Positions 35,524-46,762 of a stretch of DNA of 64,000 nucleotides are shown here, piece by piece (within the stretch, counting starts at the first letter, position 1; every line of letters starts with the position of its first letter). This DNA comes from Pogonophryne albipinna. Lineage: Eukaryota > Chordata > Actinopteri > Perciformes > Artedidraconidae. The DNA is taken from positions 10,732,946 through 10,796,945 of the forward strand of contig CM053247.1 of assembly GCA_028583405.1 (NCBI GenBank), given 5' to 3'. Under the pieces are notes generated by a model. That model was not told the DNA's origin. It was given only the letters and a program-made list of their open reading frames with translations, and searched no databases. The position numbers and the translations under genes are program-made.

Positions 35524-37079
35524 AACGAGAATCTATGCAGTTTTTCCTCTTCTGTGTTCTGAGGTTATGAGCCGACCATTAGTCAAGTTTGTTTTCATAA
35601 TGTTCTGTATGCTAATTTAAAAAAGGGTAACCAGTTTATTTATAAAGTATAAATATACATTTTCAAAACAAATGGAATACAAGCTATATGTATTACTCTC
35701 ACCACAGTGGCCTAATCTAAAAAAATACAATGTCTCGTCACCTATTTTCTGTCTAATACTAAAAGGTGGTGTTTTGTATCATTTATAATGTTTTGAATTT
35801 GCTATAAAGGTCAATAATATATGGTGTTTTGTGTTCAATCACAGTATGTATTTACCATTTTATACCCCTTGTGTTTTTGGGTCCTGTTGAAATAAAATAG
35901 TCATGTTTTAAAACTTGATTTAATAAAGTCATGTCAATCATCTTTGATCCCAGTGTGACACAAACAGCTTTGTTCAGTCTAAAAATATTTATAATCTAGA
36001 GACATAATATAACTGAAGAACATGTTGTGTTGCTTTGTGTATTGTACGTGTTGAGAATGCTGAACATGTTGTGCCTTACAATAAAGGAACTTATTTAAAT
36101 TAAGCTGTATTTGTCTTTTTAAAAAGGAAAGAACAACTAGCATATATAAAAAACAAAACAATAAATCACCAACACATGTATACATAACACAAAACAAGGT
36201 TCTTTTAAATGTTGTTTGAAGTAAAATGTTAACTATCCGTATTATATTCACTTCAGATGAATAGTATCAGAAAATGTAAAATAAGAAACCAAAGTATATC
36301 AGTAGGTGATTCTCTTTGCCATTGTTTTCATCTAGTCTATACTTTTACAACAATTAAATTCTTGGTTTTGGTGGGCCACCCCAAGATTTTCAGTGGCCCC
36401 ATTTGGCCACCCCTATAAAACATTTCTGGAGGCGCCACTGCCTCGCTCCCGCTGAAATTATGAATGAAAAGCGTATAGTAATCATAGATCACAGGGCAGG
36501 GTCCGTGACAGTTTGTTTTCATCTGATTTCAAATAAACAAAGTTTTGGTTTTTAGAATATTAAACTTGTTTCGCCAAATTCAGATTGTAAAGGCTTAATT
36601 ACAAGCGGCAAGTTGACGTCACAGCAGGCATAACAACAGCCGGTATTTCTTGTGAGTGTTTCCCCGGGAAACAAACACAATACACACAAACGCGTCACAG
36701 ATTATATCGCGGTATTTGGCTGCCGAACGAAATCATGTACGCAGCTTGCGACGTAACTAGGAGTCTAGTGGACGGTATCAGTACTACAAGTAAAAAATAA
36801 TATTTATTTTTTGTATTAATTACGTTGTTTATAATTTAATCTGAGGGCCGCAAAAAGAGGAGGTATGCCACCATTTGCCCATCCCTGATTTACATCATTC
36901 AAGGAAACACACCTGTAAATACACCTCTCTTTCCCCGCTCCAAGTGCCTCAAAGGGCGGCCTCATGAGCTCCGTAATGTCCCCCTAACATGGCACTTAGA
37001 CTATTTTCATCATCCAGGGAAACACAGCTTCAAAGGGGCTTCCTTATAGTTAATAAAGTAATTAAACAATAAAATGTCA

Positions 37080-37640
37080 TATGATCTGATATTACCGTAA
37101 AAGAGTCGCTATGTCATATTATTAAAGAACACTATCTTATAGCAGGCTATCTTATAGAAGGCTATACTATTTGGTTGATCATTGACTGATAATGACCTAG
37201 TAAGATATTAATATCAAAGGGCTGATCAAGTCTTATCATCCCCTGTTGCGCCATATCCTTATCAGGGCTATATCTGATTTATCATTGACCGATCAAGACT
37301 AGTAAGATATTAACAGGGTCACATCAAAGGGCTTATCAGTCGCTATGGGGCAAGATTTGCACAAACAAGTCATAAAAGATAAGGGGGTTCAAAGGTGACC
37401 TAAGATATTAACAGGATTCACATCAAAGGGCTTATCTGCTGCTATAGGGCAATGTACGGACAAACAAGTCATAAAAGATAAGGGGGTCAAAGGTCAGAAT
37501 AGATAAGAGGGTCAAAAGTCTGATTTCAGAGAGACAGGTGCCACTTCAAAGGGATTTTGGAGGCGGGACTTCCGGTTTTTGGGGGTGAGACTTCCGGTTT
37601 GGGAGGCGGGACTTCCGGTTTTAGGGTCATAAATCATTCC
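37080..37640 (+). repeat. Local repeats and 26-bp minisatellite
   Basis: Segments of about 110 bases sharing AGATATTAACAGG, TCAAAGGGCTTATC and CATAAAAGATAAGGGGG are repeated at about 37200, 37305 and 37400. At 37558-37622 a unit with GGCGGGACTTCCGGTTTT is present three times. I see no gene. Confidence 0.6.
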
Positions 37641-37654
37641 TTATCAGGTACTTA

Positions 37655-38706
37655 GGCTGCAGTCGAATAGTCCATTTAGCTTAGGAACCTTCCTAACGGA
37701 GTGAAATGACCCGGAAGTCCCTCAGTGGCAGCCATGATAAGTGCCGTTCGAATTCTCTAGATGATAGGAAAGGAGGTTTCAAACTTCCTTTATAACCTCC
37801 TTTAGCTTAGGAACCACTGGACCTCCCTCACCGAAAGGAGAGGAGAAAATGCTGCCCCACAATGCCTTGCAGTCGCAGCATTTGCGTCACACAACATTCG
37901 GCCGTTCACGGAAACAACCGATTATGACGGAGAAATTATATCATGAACGTTACGGTGCTTATTAAGCATTTTAAAACGTATGTGGTAAGTTGCCAAAGTG
38001 CTTTGTTTTGAACGTTCATCAGTATTATAATCAAAGAGAGAAATATGAACGTTAGTTTTTACTGAAATTATCAAGTCAACATTTCACAGTCTTTACTGAG
38101 CTGTGTGGGGTTTGTTCAACTTTTAAAAGATGTTTGAATGGTGATATACACAGTGATAGATGTTAAGGACTAACGTTTATAATAAATACATTTGTATTTA
38201 TTTTAAGATCTTTTCATACAATCATACGTATTGGGATCATTTGTAATAATGTGGACCGGAGGGAGAGGGTGACGAGCATAAGTTTCACTTTCCTTTTTTA
38301 TTTCAATTCCAACTTTGGTCATGAAGAATATGTTTCTCTGTTGTCCACGTTCATAAAGCATAAAGCAACAGCATCAGAGCACGGTGCAGGGTCTCTAGAT
38401 GAGTTTACAGTAGTCCGTCGTTCTTATTAAACATCCATGTTGTAGTCCGCTGTATAGAAAACTGTAGTTTCCATAGTTTCCCCACAGCAGCAGACGCACA
38501 TTCATGACGTCCGCTGGCGCATCATGAACACGTCGGATAGTGAAAGCGCAGTCGGATTCTCTAAAGTACCGCGGTCTCTTCTCCTAAATCCATTTGAATT
38601 CTCCTATCCACTATCCCTTAACCCTGTGACGTTTCACTCAGAGGTCAAGGGATAGACGATAGGGTTAGAACTTAGGAGCTGATTTTTGGACTATTCGACT
38701 ACAGCC
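37655..38706. mobile_element. Harbinger-type MITE, 1.05 kb
   Basis: Inverted ends GGCTGYAGTCGAATAGTCC at both borders, with TTA duplicated at 37652-37654 and 38707-38709. The 3-bp TWA duplication fits PIF/Harbinger. Subterminal blocks also pair (CCTTTCCTA/TATCC... types) but no transposase ORF is present. Confidence 0.75.
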
Positions 38707-38859
38707 TTAATCTAAATCGGACACAAACCTGCGTCTTATAACTACTCACATGTACACACCGTTGGCCATGCCATCGGGAGCAACTCAGGGTTAAGTATCT
38801 CTGAAGAATGACTGTTCTCTGTTCTCTAGGCTGTACATTGTATCTGAGATACGTGATGG

Positions 38860-40253
38860 AAGTCTGGATGAGTTTGTTGGCATTAATTATGTAAAATATA
38901 ATAAACTTGAAAACCAGGCATGTCTATCATCATTGTCACAAATGGGCAAGCTCAGAACTGGTACCAAGTCAGACTTGGTGGGCTGTTTGGAGGACCTGAT
39001 TTATTTACAAGAGAATGCATCCCACCCCACAGTTAAGGCTTCATCCTTGATGGGCCTACTCTTCTGAACATGTTACGACCTGGTGCTGCTAAGATGTTTC
39101 TTTATTATGCACAGAAAGCGTTCTCACCATACATCCTGTCTCAGCTGGAGCATGTCAGCAGAATTGATGTCGTGTGGGATGAATATTTCCCCGAAAGTCT
39201 GAAGGCTGAAACACGCAGCAAGAGAGGGAAGGGAGTTCATAGACGCGTTGAGCCATCCAGTGTCATTCCTGGAAAGTGGCCAGAGTTTCTGCGCATTGAA
39301 GACAAGAAGGCTGAACTGTTCTTCTTCCTGCCTGCCTTACACTGGCTCCCTATAGAACACAGGATATAATTTAAAATTCTTCTTCTCGCCTACAAAGCCC
39401 TTAATGGGCAGGCGCCATCTTACCTTAAAGAACTCATTATACCCTACTGTCCTACTAGGGCATTGCGTTCCAAGAATGCAGGGTTGTTGGTTGTTCCTAG
39501 AGTCTCTAAAAGTACAATGGGAGCCAGAGCCTTTTTTATCAAGCTCCACATTTGTGGAATCAGCTTCCAGTTTGTGTTCGGGCGGCAGACACCCTATCCG
39601 TTTTTAAGAGTGCGCTTAAGACCTTCGTTTTTGATAAAGCTTATAGTTAGGGCTGATTAGATTCTGACCCTAGTTTTGCTGATATAGGCTTAGTTTGTCG
39701 GGGGACACCTTACTTCTTCCTTCTCTCTGTCTATACCTGTGTACTCTCATGTTCCGATTAACCCAGCTTCCCCAAATTTCTTTCTTTTTGGTGTCTATCT
39801 ACGTCGGGATCCGGAGTCATGGATGATCCTGTTGCTGTGGTCCTGAGTCCTGGATCGCAAGCCCTGGATCTTGAGTCGTGGCTGTGCCGGTGGCTGTGGT
39901 CCTGGATCATAAGTCCTGGATGGATATCCTCGTGGATTCATCTTCTTATTATAGACACATACATTTCTAAACATTTGGACTACCTATGTTGCAAATGTAT
40001 TATCTTTTCAATTTACACACGGCATCTATTGCACGTCTGTCCGTCCTGGGAGAGGGATCCCTCCTCTGTTGCTCTCCCTGAGGTTTCTCCCATTTTCCCC
40101 TTTAAACTGTGGGTTTTCTCCGGAAGTTTTTCCTTGTACGTTGTGAGGGTCTAAGGACAGAGGGTGTCGTATTGTCATACTGATATTCTGTACAAACTGT
40201 GAAGTCCACTGAGACAAATGTAACATTTGTGATATTGGGCTATATAAATAAAC

Positions 40254-40340
<87 letters not shown>

Positions 40341-41205
40341 CCTGGCAACCAGTGTGACAGCCCTCAACACTGGCAAACAAATAATCAGTACTTGCAACAT
40401 GCACACATGAGGTGGCTGATACCTGCATCCTACTGCACCTAGGAGATGCTGTGAAGGAAGGGTATAGCAAGGTGTCAATACGCACAGTTGACACGGATGT
40501 GGTAGTACTGGCAATCACAGCAGCCCAATCCCTTAACATCACTGCTGTGGGTTGCCTTTGGAGCTGGGAAGAGTTTTCGGCATTTAGCAGCTCATGAGAT
40601 GGCGAGGTCACTAGTTCCAGATTGATGCATAGCCTTACCAATGTTCCATGCATTTACTGGATGTGACAGTGTCATCTTTTGGTGGCAGGGTCAAGAAGGC
40701 GGCATGGGATACATGGATGACGTTTGATGATGTCACTAGAGCCTTCTGTGCTTTGGCTGCCACCCCAGACTCCGTACACAACTGGATGGAGCCTCTGGAG
40801 CGATTTGTGGTATTGCTGTATGACCGCACTAGCAGCCAGGAGTCAGTCAATCAGGCACGCAAGTAGCTCTTCACCCAGAAAGGTAGAACAATTGAAGGAC
40901 TCCCCCCAACACAAGCAGTATTGAGTCAGCACACAAAGAGAGCTGCCTTCCAAGCTGGTCACTGCTGGGGACAGATGATGTTTGCAGCTCCTGAACTCCC
41001 ATCCCCAGGTGAGTGGGGGTGGAAGAGGAAGGCCACAGGTGGATGGGAAGTTTACTGGACCACATTACCAGAAGCGACACAGGCCTGTCGTGAACTCCTC
41101 CGCTGTGGATGCAAAAAGGGGTGCAGTGGACAATGCAAATGTGTCAAGGCAGCAATTCAGTACACTGCCCTTTGCCACTGTGGTGGACTGTGTTTTCAGA
41201 ACTAA
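38860..41205 (+). pseudogene. Multicopy fish gene relic with Cys-rich CXC-like tail
   Basis: After removing an L2 insertion (39331-40338) the pieces join in order. Part 1 (39070-39330) reads LRPGAAKMFLYYAQKAF and later RSKRGKGVHRRVE. Part 2 holds an Asp-rich block (VADTCILLHL, IRTVDTDVVVLAI) resembling the acidic strands of PIN/FEN1-like nucleases, then TFDDVTRAFCALA and ERFVVLLYDRTSS. The C-terminus is CRELLRCGCKKGCSGQC with further Cys pairs, similar to tesmin/TSO1 CXC domains. A TAG at about 40865 replaces a residue between ARK and LFTQKG, and other frameshifts occur. I know this protein type as a repeated, unnamed family in fish; a transposon origin is likely but not shown here. Confidence 0.6.
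39331..40338 (+). mobile_element. 5'-truncated L2 LINE with (GATT)n tail and target duplication
   Basis: Contains the last 330 bases of ORF2 (from CTTACACTGGCTCCCTA), the 3' UTR and about 22 GATT units (40250-40338). TTCCTG is repeated at 39325-39330 and 40339-40344, and joining the flanks restores the host gene reading. It is close in sequence to the LINE at 15213-20036. Confidence 0.88.
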
Positions 41206-41209
41206 GTCT

Positions 41210-42682
41210 GCTTTTAGTTGAAAACCTGTAATATTACATATATATTATGTAACATGTATTACTTCACCATAATAAATATGTTAATGGTTTACTGTGTATT
41301 TTGTTCCCTGAATACCAGATACATATAGTTAGCTACATTCTAGCATGTTGTAAATAGTACCAATGCATTCCCCATCTTTGAAAATGTAGGATTAGCAACC
41401 AGAATCAAGATCCTATGTGGTCTAGATCCTAAACTACTGGTAAAATAACAACCATTGGCGCCATTGGACAAATTTGCGATGGCCCTATAGCCAAAGATCT
41501 TCCTTAGGGCATGCTCTAACAGTGTGCCAAATGTCATGTTTTTATCATCAAAAGCACAATTCTTTCACATATCTGCTGAACTAATCCATCAGCAATCAAT
41601 AAAACAAATCATCCAACACAAAATAGAAGAAATCTGGACCTATTCTATTTCTTTTATGTATTGGGACTGCTCATTGATGTCATCAAGAGCCATTGAGTCT
41701 AGCTTTTGTAGTCGGCCTCTCAGAATATTTTTCACTTCTTTGTCTCTTAACATTCCTATAATCATTTGTTTTTTTATTGTTGATATTGTTTTGTTCTTTA
41801 TTTTTGTTGTGAGAATCACTTTGCAATTGTGTAAGTGCTATATAAATAGTTATCCTAATATTATTGTTGTTACCATCATTACTATTATTTAAAATGTTTT
41901 CATTGTTTTCTTTATTTATTGCTGCAGAAAGGGTCATGCCAGCCCACATCAAACACCTGATCAAGAAGTTGTGAATCTTCAGGCAGAAAAGATGAAAACA
42001 CCTGTTCAAAGTTCCAGTTTCCTGTACATGGAACCATGCCTGGGACTCTGTTCCACATGTCTTCAGTCAGTCCTGGACCCCATGACTCGGACACTAGTTC
42101 TACCAAGGCAGAGGTAAGAGTGGCAGGAGAGGAGTGGAGTTATCTTTGTATTTAGGCTGCAAGTCGACAAAGGTGATCAAGTGCTGATGCTAATAATGAT
42201 CCGATTAATTTGATATTGATTGTCTGCCAATACCAAATCCTGATCCGATTGTTCTATTTCCCAGATAATACAGCTGCACCATGTACACTAGCTCTATTTG
42301 TTTTTGCCATTGTAATTCACCATAAGCAATTGTTGACTGTAACGTCTATGCCAACCAACTGTAATTTGTAATGTATTTTACCATACTTTAACGGTCAAGT
42401 TCTGGCAACCACAGCAGCCCAAATGTTAACGTAAATGTCAAGTTTTCTTTTTACAGTGTACTTATATCTGTACATTTATTTTCAGTTTGCTTCAAGAAGT
42501 GGCTTCAACAGACAGAAATGCAGGCCAGGAAAAACAAAAAACACTTTCTTTGTTGCCTTTTTCTTATCATACATAGTGTTACTGTTTTTGTTACCATTTC
42601 AATATTGAATTGTATTTATTACTTTTATTTTAAATCAAATGCACCTGTTTTAGATCATATATTTATTTTTATGTGTAGGTTG
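41210..42682. other. Intergenic, mostly unassigned
   Basis: Around 41820 the sequence GTGCTATATAAATAG followed by ATTATTATT-like bases resembles a truncated LINE 3' end. 41930-42115 has weak exon-like sequence with an acceptor (TTGCTGCAG) and a donor (GAGGTAAGAG) but the frame between them is short and unrecognised. Nothing else is supported. Confidence 0.35.
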
Positions 42683-42873
42683 TGTAATGTTCTTATTAGT
42701 TATAAATAAGACATCTTCTTGGATCTTTAGACTAGCTTTACTAGCCAACTTTATTAGCCAACATGCAGTACTTTCACACCTTGTTCTGCTAACATCTATG
42801 TCCATAGATGTTATACTGCCGCCTAGTGGTAACATGTATGCATTGTAACTAAGCATAAACACCTATCATTACA
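42683..42873 (-). repeat. 3' LTR of the Gypsy element, 191 bp
   Basis: Bounded by TGTAATG and CATTACA, which are inverted repeats of each other. It lies directly downstream (minus strand) of a purine run AAAGGGGA (42874-42881 on the opposite strand), the expected polypurine tract. On the minus strand it has AATAAAG about 120 bases in. No 5' LTR is present for comparison. Confidence 0.7.
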
Positions 42874-43121
42874 TCCCCTTTCCAAACAGGTCAGTATAAC
42901 ACATTTCTTAATTATAAAGCTTCTGGAACGTACAGTCTTCAAATGTAAACATTTTAAACATTCAAAATGTCTAAACATACTGTAAAGAAAGTATAGCAGT
43001 CTTTAACTTGCTATTTACTCTAAATAAAAGATCTATTGTTAACAAAACTGATGACACAAATATCAAATAAATGCCAACCATGCTCTTTTCTTAAAGTCAC
43101 TTATAACTGCATGTCAACAGT

Positions 43122-44432
43122 TTATTGTTCTATAAGTCTGTCAGGTGGTTTTCTATGTCTTGTGGATTTTCTCAGATCTGGTGCTTCAGTTACTGAGGAA
43201 GGTGAAGGAGGCTCACTATGTTGCAAGTCTGATGTCTCCTCAACTCCCTTTTCAGACTCAGTCTCCTGACCAACTTCCTCAATGTTCTCCTGAGTCTTCA
43301 ACAGACTCTTCCAGTTTCTCCGAAGCACTTGTCCATTCTCCGTTTTCACAGTGAATGACCTGGGGCCCAATTCACTGAGGACAGTTGCTTTCCTGGTCCA
43401 GGAATCAGGACCCTCAATTCTCACAACATCCCCTTCCCGAAGAGGTTCCAGTCTCCTTGTCACTTTGTCATAGTTCATTTTCTGTTTGAGCTTGAGCTTC
43501 ATTCTCTTATTATCCAGCACCTTCTTGTCGTTGTTGTAGTTTGAAATGTGTGGTACCATGGTGCGCAGCTTGCGACACATGGGGAGCTCAGCAGGGGATG
43601 CCCCACACTCCAGCGGTGCAGCCCTGTAACTCAACAAAGCCAGGTAAGGGTCAGTTTTACCATCACTTGCCTTTTTCAGCAGCCTTTTAACAATTTGGAC
43701 CCCTTTTTCAGCCTGCCCATTAGCCCGTGGATAAAGTGGGCTAGAGGTAAGATGCTGAAATCCATACTGCTCCGCAAACCGTCTGAATTCCTCACTGCTA
43801 TATTGTGGACCATTGTCACTGACAACACATTGTGGGATGCCATGTCTGGTGAAGAAGCACTTCATATGTGTGATGATAGAAAGTGCTGATGTACTGGAGA
43901 GCTGTGCTACATCAGGGTAGTTTGAATAATAGTCTATTAACAAAAGATAGTCATCGCCATTCAGATGGAATAGATCAGTGCCCACCTTTTGCCATGGTGC
44001 AGCTGGTAGGTCTGCAGTCAGCATTGGCTCCTTTGTTTGTTTGTAGTGGTGTCTGAGACATGTGTCACATTTTCCTATCATGCTCTCAATGTCCATGTTG
44101 ATGCCTGGCCAATAAACTGCTTCTCTGGCCCTCCTTTTACATTTTTCCATGCCAAGATGTCCCTCGTGGATACGATGTAGCATTTCCTGACCATAGACTG
44201 TATATATAAGGTCCTGACGCATGGATTGAGGGATGACAATCCTGTTCTGGCGCAGCACGAGGCCATTTGCCACACTCAGGTCTGCCCGTACAGGATAGAA
44301 CTGTGGACAACTTCCTTTTGTCCAACCATTCAAAGTATGGCAGGCCACTTTCTGTAGTGTAGGGTCTTTTTCTGTCTCCTGCACAATTTTCTGCAACATG
44401 ACATCAGAAGTTGGGAGTGATGCCATCACCAT
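43122..44432 (-). CDS. Gypsy integrase region of pol (open, fragment)
   Basis: A 436-codon open frame. The N-terminal zinc finger is HEGHLGMEKCKRR with a later CDTC. The catalytic core has GTDLFHLNGDDYLL (first Asp), VVSDNGPQYSSEEF (second Asp) and RANGQAEKG (Glu). A C-terminal strand-rich domain (EGDVVRIEGPDSW) and a Ser/Pro tail with RKSTRHRKPP follow. It continues in the same frame as RNase H upstream, so it is the end of a pol polyprotein rather than a separate gene. It would insert element cDNA into chromosomes. The first methionine is internal and not a true start. Confidence 0.85.
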   Translation of the reverse strand: MVMASLPTSDVMLQKIVQETEKDPTLQKVACHTLNGWTKGSCPQFYPVRADLSVANGLVLRQNRIVIPQSMRQDLIYTVYGQEMLHRIHEGHLGMEKCKRRAREAVYWPGINMDIESMIGKCDTCLRHHYKQTKEPMLTADLPAAPWQKVGTDLFHLNGDDYLLLIDYYSNYPDVAQLSSTSALSIITHMKCFFTRHGIPQCVVSDNGPQYSSEEFRRFAEQYGFQHLTSSPLYPRANGQAEKGVQIVKRLLKKASDGKTDPYLALLSYRAAPLECGASPAELPMCRKLRTMVPHISNYNNDKKVLDNKRMKLKLKQKMNYDKVTRRLEPLREGDVVRIEGPDSWTRKATVLSELGPRSFTVKTENGQVLRRNWKSLLKTQENIEEVGQETESEKGVEETSDLQHSEPPSPSSVTEAPDLRKSTRHRKPPDRLIEQ

Positions 44433-44555
44433 GTCAACGTGTGCTTCAACATCATCGCCAGCTGTGAATCTGAGATTCGTGTCAGTGCTATAGGTACAGG
44501 TGCCCTAGATAAAGTATCTGCCAGTACAATGTATTTCCCTGGAGTGTATATTAAC

Positions 44556-44915
44556 TCAAAAATCATATCGCTGCAGTTTCTTCATCATGCGCTGGATTCT
44601 AGGTGACATGTCATTTAGTTTTTTTTTTATGATTGAAATCAGCAGTTTGTGATCAGTCTCAGCTGTAAAGGTTGGTAAACCATAAACGTAACTGTGAAAC
44701 TTTCCACACCCATACACTAGACCCAGATTCTCCTTTTCAATTTGCGCATAGCGCGTCTCAGTCTCTGTCATTGTTCGTGACGCGTATGCCACCGGCTGCC
44801 ATTTGTCTCCATTTGCTTGAAGGAGTACAGCTCCCAATCCATCTTTAGATGCATCTGTAGAGATCTTTGTAGCTTTTGATCTATCAAAGAATGTAAGAAC
44901 TGGCTCAGTAGTTAG
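44556..44915 (-). pseudogene. Gypsy RNase H domain
   Basis: Reads TKISTDASKDG and GAVLLQ, then PVAYASRTMTETETRYAQIEKE and ETDHKLL. The Asp and Glu positions of a Ty3-type RNase H are in place. A stop at the 44556 end separates it from integrase in the same frame. Confidence 0.75.
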
Positions 44916-44936
44916 AGTTTCCTTTAGTTTTTTCCA

Positions 44937-45991
44937 TTATTTTTCATTTGAAGCATTCCACTCAAAAACCTTGTTGTGTTGAAGCAGCTCTCTGAGGCAT
45001 GTTGTCTTGGAGGAGAGATTAGGTATGAATTTACCCAGGAAGTTTATCATTCCCATAACTCGCAGGACTCCTTTCTTGTCAGTGGGAGGAGGCATGTCCA
45101 GTATTGCTTGCACTTTTGCCACCCCCTCTCCTGAGATCTTGTCTCCCAAGAAGGTCATTTCTGTGACCCCAAACTGACATTTATTTCTGTTCAATTTCAG
45201 CCCATTCACTTGGACTCTCTGTAGGAGATCTCTTAGTCTTTTTCATGTTCTTGACGTGTTTTTCCCCAGACAACCAAGTCATCTATGTACACTCTTGTGC
45301 CTTACAGACCCTCTATTATGGACTCCATCGCCCTGTGGAAGATTTCTGGCGCTGAGATGATACCAAATGGCAACCTCAAAAAACAGTATCTCCCAAATGG
45401 TGTGTTGAAGGTGCAAAGCTTGCTGCTTTCTGGGTCCAACTTCAGCTGCCAAAACCCCTGCGAAGCGTCCATTTTGCTGAAATATTTTGCACCTGCAATT
45501 TGACAGGTTATCTCCTCACGTTTTGGGGTTTGGTAGTGTTCTCTTTTGATATTCTCATTCAGATCCTTTGGATCAAGGCAGACTCTTAACTCACCAGTTT
45601 TCGTTTTTACACATGTGATGGAGTTCACCCAGTCAGTAGGCTCCTCCACTCGCTCAATAACACCCAGTAGTGTCATCCTGTCAAGCTCTTTTTTAAAACC
45701 TGCTCGTAGTGGTGCTGGCACTCTTCTTGGGGCGTGCACTACAGGCTTGGCATCATCCTTGAGCTGGATCTTGTAAGTGTACGGCAAGGTCCCTTGTCCT
45801 TTAAAAACGGTTGGAAATTCCTTTACAATGTCAACTGTTTCAGCAAACTGCGTGTAGTTTGTATTTCTGCATTGTTTGTCCATTACTATGTCCCCCCTGT
45901 TTATTTGATAGATTCTCTTAACCTGTCCTAGGTCCTCTGAAGCTTTGTCTCCCAGGAGTGATTCATGCCCATTAGGCACAATGACAAACAA
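44937..45991 (-). pseudogene. Gypsy reverse transcriptase
   Basis: The palm/fingers region spans 45302-45991: GVIERVEEPTDWVNS, LRVCLDPKDLN, FSKMDASQGFWQ and LPFGI. The catalytic YIDD is at 45278-45289 but stop codons lie on both sides, so the enzyme is dead. The connection continues at 44937-45209 (NRNKCQFG, FLGDKISGEG). The first part is in a different frame from the rest. Confidence 0.85.
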
Positions 45992-46505
45992 CAGGCTGTT
46001 GTTTGCCTTTCACTGTCAACTTGAGTCGGCATTGCCTTTTTGTCTCAATTGGCTGCCCGTTGTATGCCTTCAGTGGTTTGTTCTTTTCTGAGATACTTCT
46101 AGGTTTCTCTCCAAGTGCCTTGAGATAATTCACATTAATTAAATTAGCTTTAGCCCCAGTGTCAATCTGAAATGGCACAATTGTCCCATTTACTAGGATT
46201 GGTGCAATCCATTTGTCATCTGATACAGCATTTACAGTACCTTTTGGACTCTGTGAGCCGTCATTTTCGTCGTGTGACACCATCTTGATGAAAAATGTTT
46301 CACTTAAATCATCACTGTCATCTGAGTCTTCAACTCTGTGCACCTTATTCCATTTATTTTTTTCTCTGGAGAGGCACATCTTTGCATAATGATTTTGTCC
46401 TTTGCACTTTGCACACATTTCCCCATAAGCAGGACATTGTCTTGGTGTGTGTTTTTCCCCACATCTCTTGCAGCTGAACGACTGTTCGTCATCATTGATT
46501 TGCAG
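45972..46505 (-). pseudogene. Gypsy nucleocapsid end and aspartic protease
   Basis: Two zinc knuckles, CKRCGEKHTPRQC and CAKCKGQNHYAKMC, are followed by an acidic linker and a protease with IDTGAKANLI as the catalytic motif. The ORF overlaps the RT frame by about 20 bases. The rest of gag upstream is missing. Confidence 0.8.
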
Positions 46506-46574
46506 GTTGGTTGTTATTTGTATAATTATTGTATTGTTACTGTGTATTTTATTATATTAATGATGGTTAATTAA

Positions 46575-46760
46575 TAATGATAGCTGGTTTAGCTGGTGCA
46601 ACAGCTAAACCAGCTAAACCGGCCAGGACCAGCTAAACCAGCCATCCTGGCCAGCTAAATTGTCCAAAACCCCTCTAAACCAGCCAACCTATCTACTGGC
46701 TGGTCAGGCTGGTCAATTTAGCTAAATTGGTCTAAACTGTTTTTTTCAGCAGGGCAGGGC
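46575..46760. mobile_element. CAGCTAAACC-repeat MITE fragment
   Basis: Repeats of ACCAGCTAAACCAGC and its complement, ending TTTTTTTCAGCAGGG, a familiar teleost element terminus. The same right end is at about 56000-56016. No left terminus is visible. It abuts copy C of the cystatin unit. Confidence 0.6.
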
Positions 46761-46762
46761 AT

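Larger units (their letters stand above)
34175..36440. mobile_element. Nested hAT-type element, 2.3 kb, with transposase exon relic
   Basis: Ends CAGTGGCGCC and GGCGCCACTG form the inverted repeat, and CCTCGCTC is duplicated at 34167-34174 and 36441-36448. Just inside the left end there is an extra inverted copy of the terminus (about 34240-34266), so the end is a palindrome. It holds a transposase N-terminal exon (34897-35040) and a 5'-truncated L2 (35129-35523). The catalytic part is missing. Confidence 0.82.
31970..36887. mobile_element. hAT-type element (outer of a nest), 4.9 kb with insertions
   Basis: Ends CAGGGATGGTCAACTTGG (left) and CCATTTGCCCATCCCTG (right) form a 13-bp inverted repeat. 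ATTTACAT is duplicated exactly at 31962-31969 and 36888-36895. Subtracting two nested elements leaves roughly 900 bp of own sequence, so it was non-autonomous when inserted. CAGGGATGGG ends and 8-bp duplications are typical of Charlie-like hATs. Confidence 0.85.
31800..37035 (+). repeat. 119-bp tandem repeat split by a hAT insertion
   Basis: Three copies share CTCATGAGCTCCGTAATGTC and CCCCTAACATGG...TTAGACTATTT. Copy 1 is 31800-31918. Copy 2 is split into 31919-31969 and 36888-36958 by the hAT element. Copy 3 starts at 36959. With the insertion removed the period is about 115-119 bases. Confidence 0.75.
42683..46505 (-). mobile_element. Ty3/Gypsy LTR retrotransposon, 5'-truncated
   Basis: On the minus strand the order is zinc knuckles, aspartic protease, reverse transcriptase, RNase H, integrase, polypurine tract and 3' LTR, the Ty3/Gypsy order. 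The element starts abruptly near 46505 in the knuckle region: most of gag and the 5' LTR are missing. Several stops and one frame change lie between domains, while the integrase part is open for 436 codons. Confidence 0.88.

Noticed and set aside
44190..44225. CATAGACTGTATATATAAG, similar to the transposon end at 10513
   Set aside because: It lies inside the conserved integrase coding sequence of the Gypsy element, where it encodes LIYTVYGQE. The match is chance.
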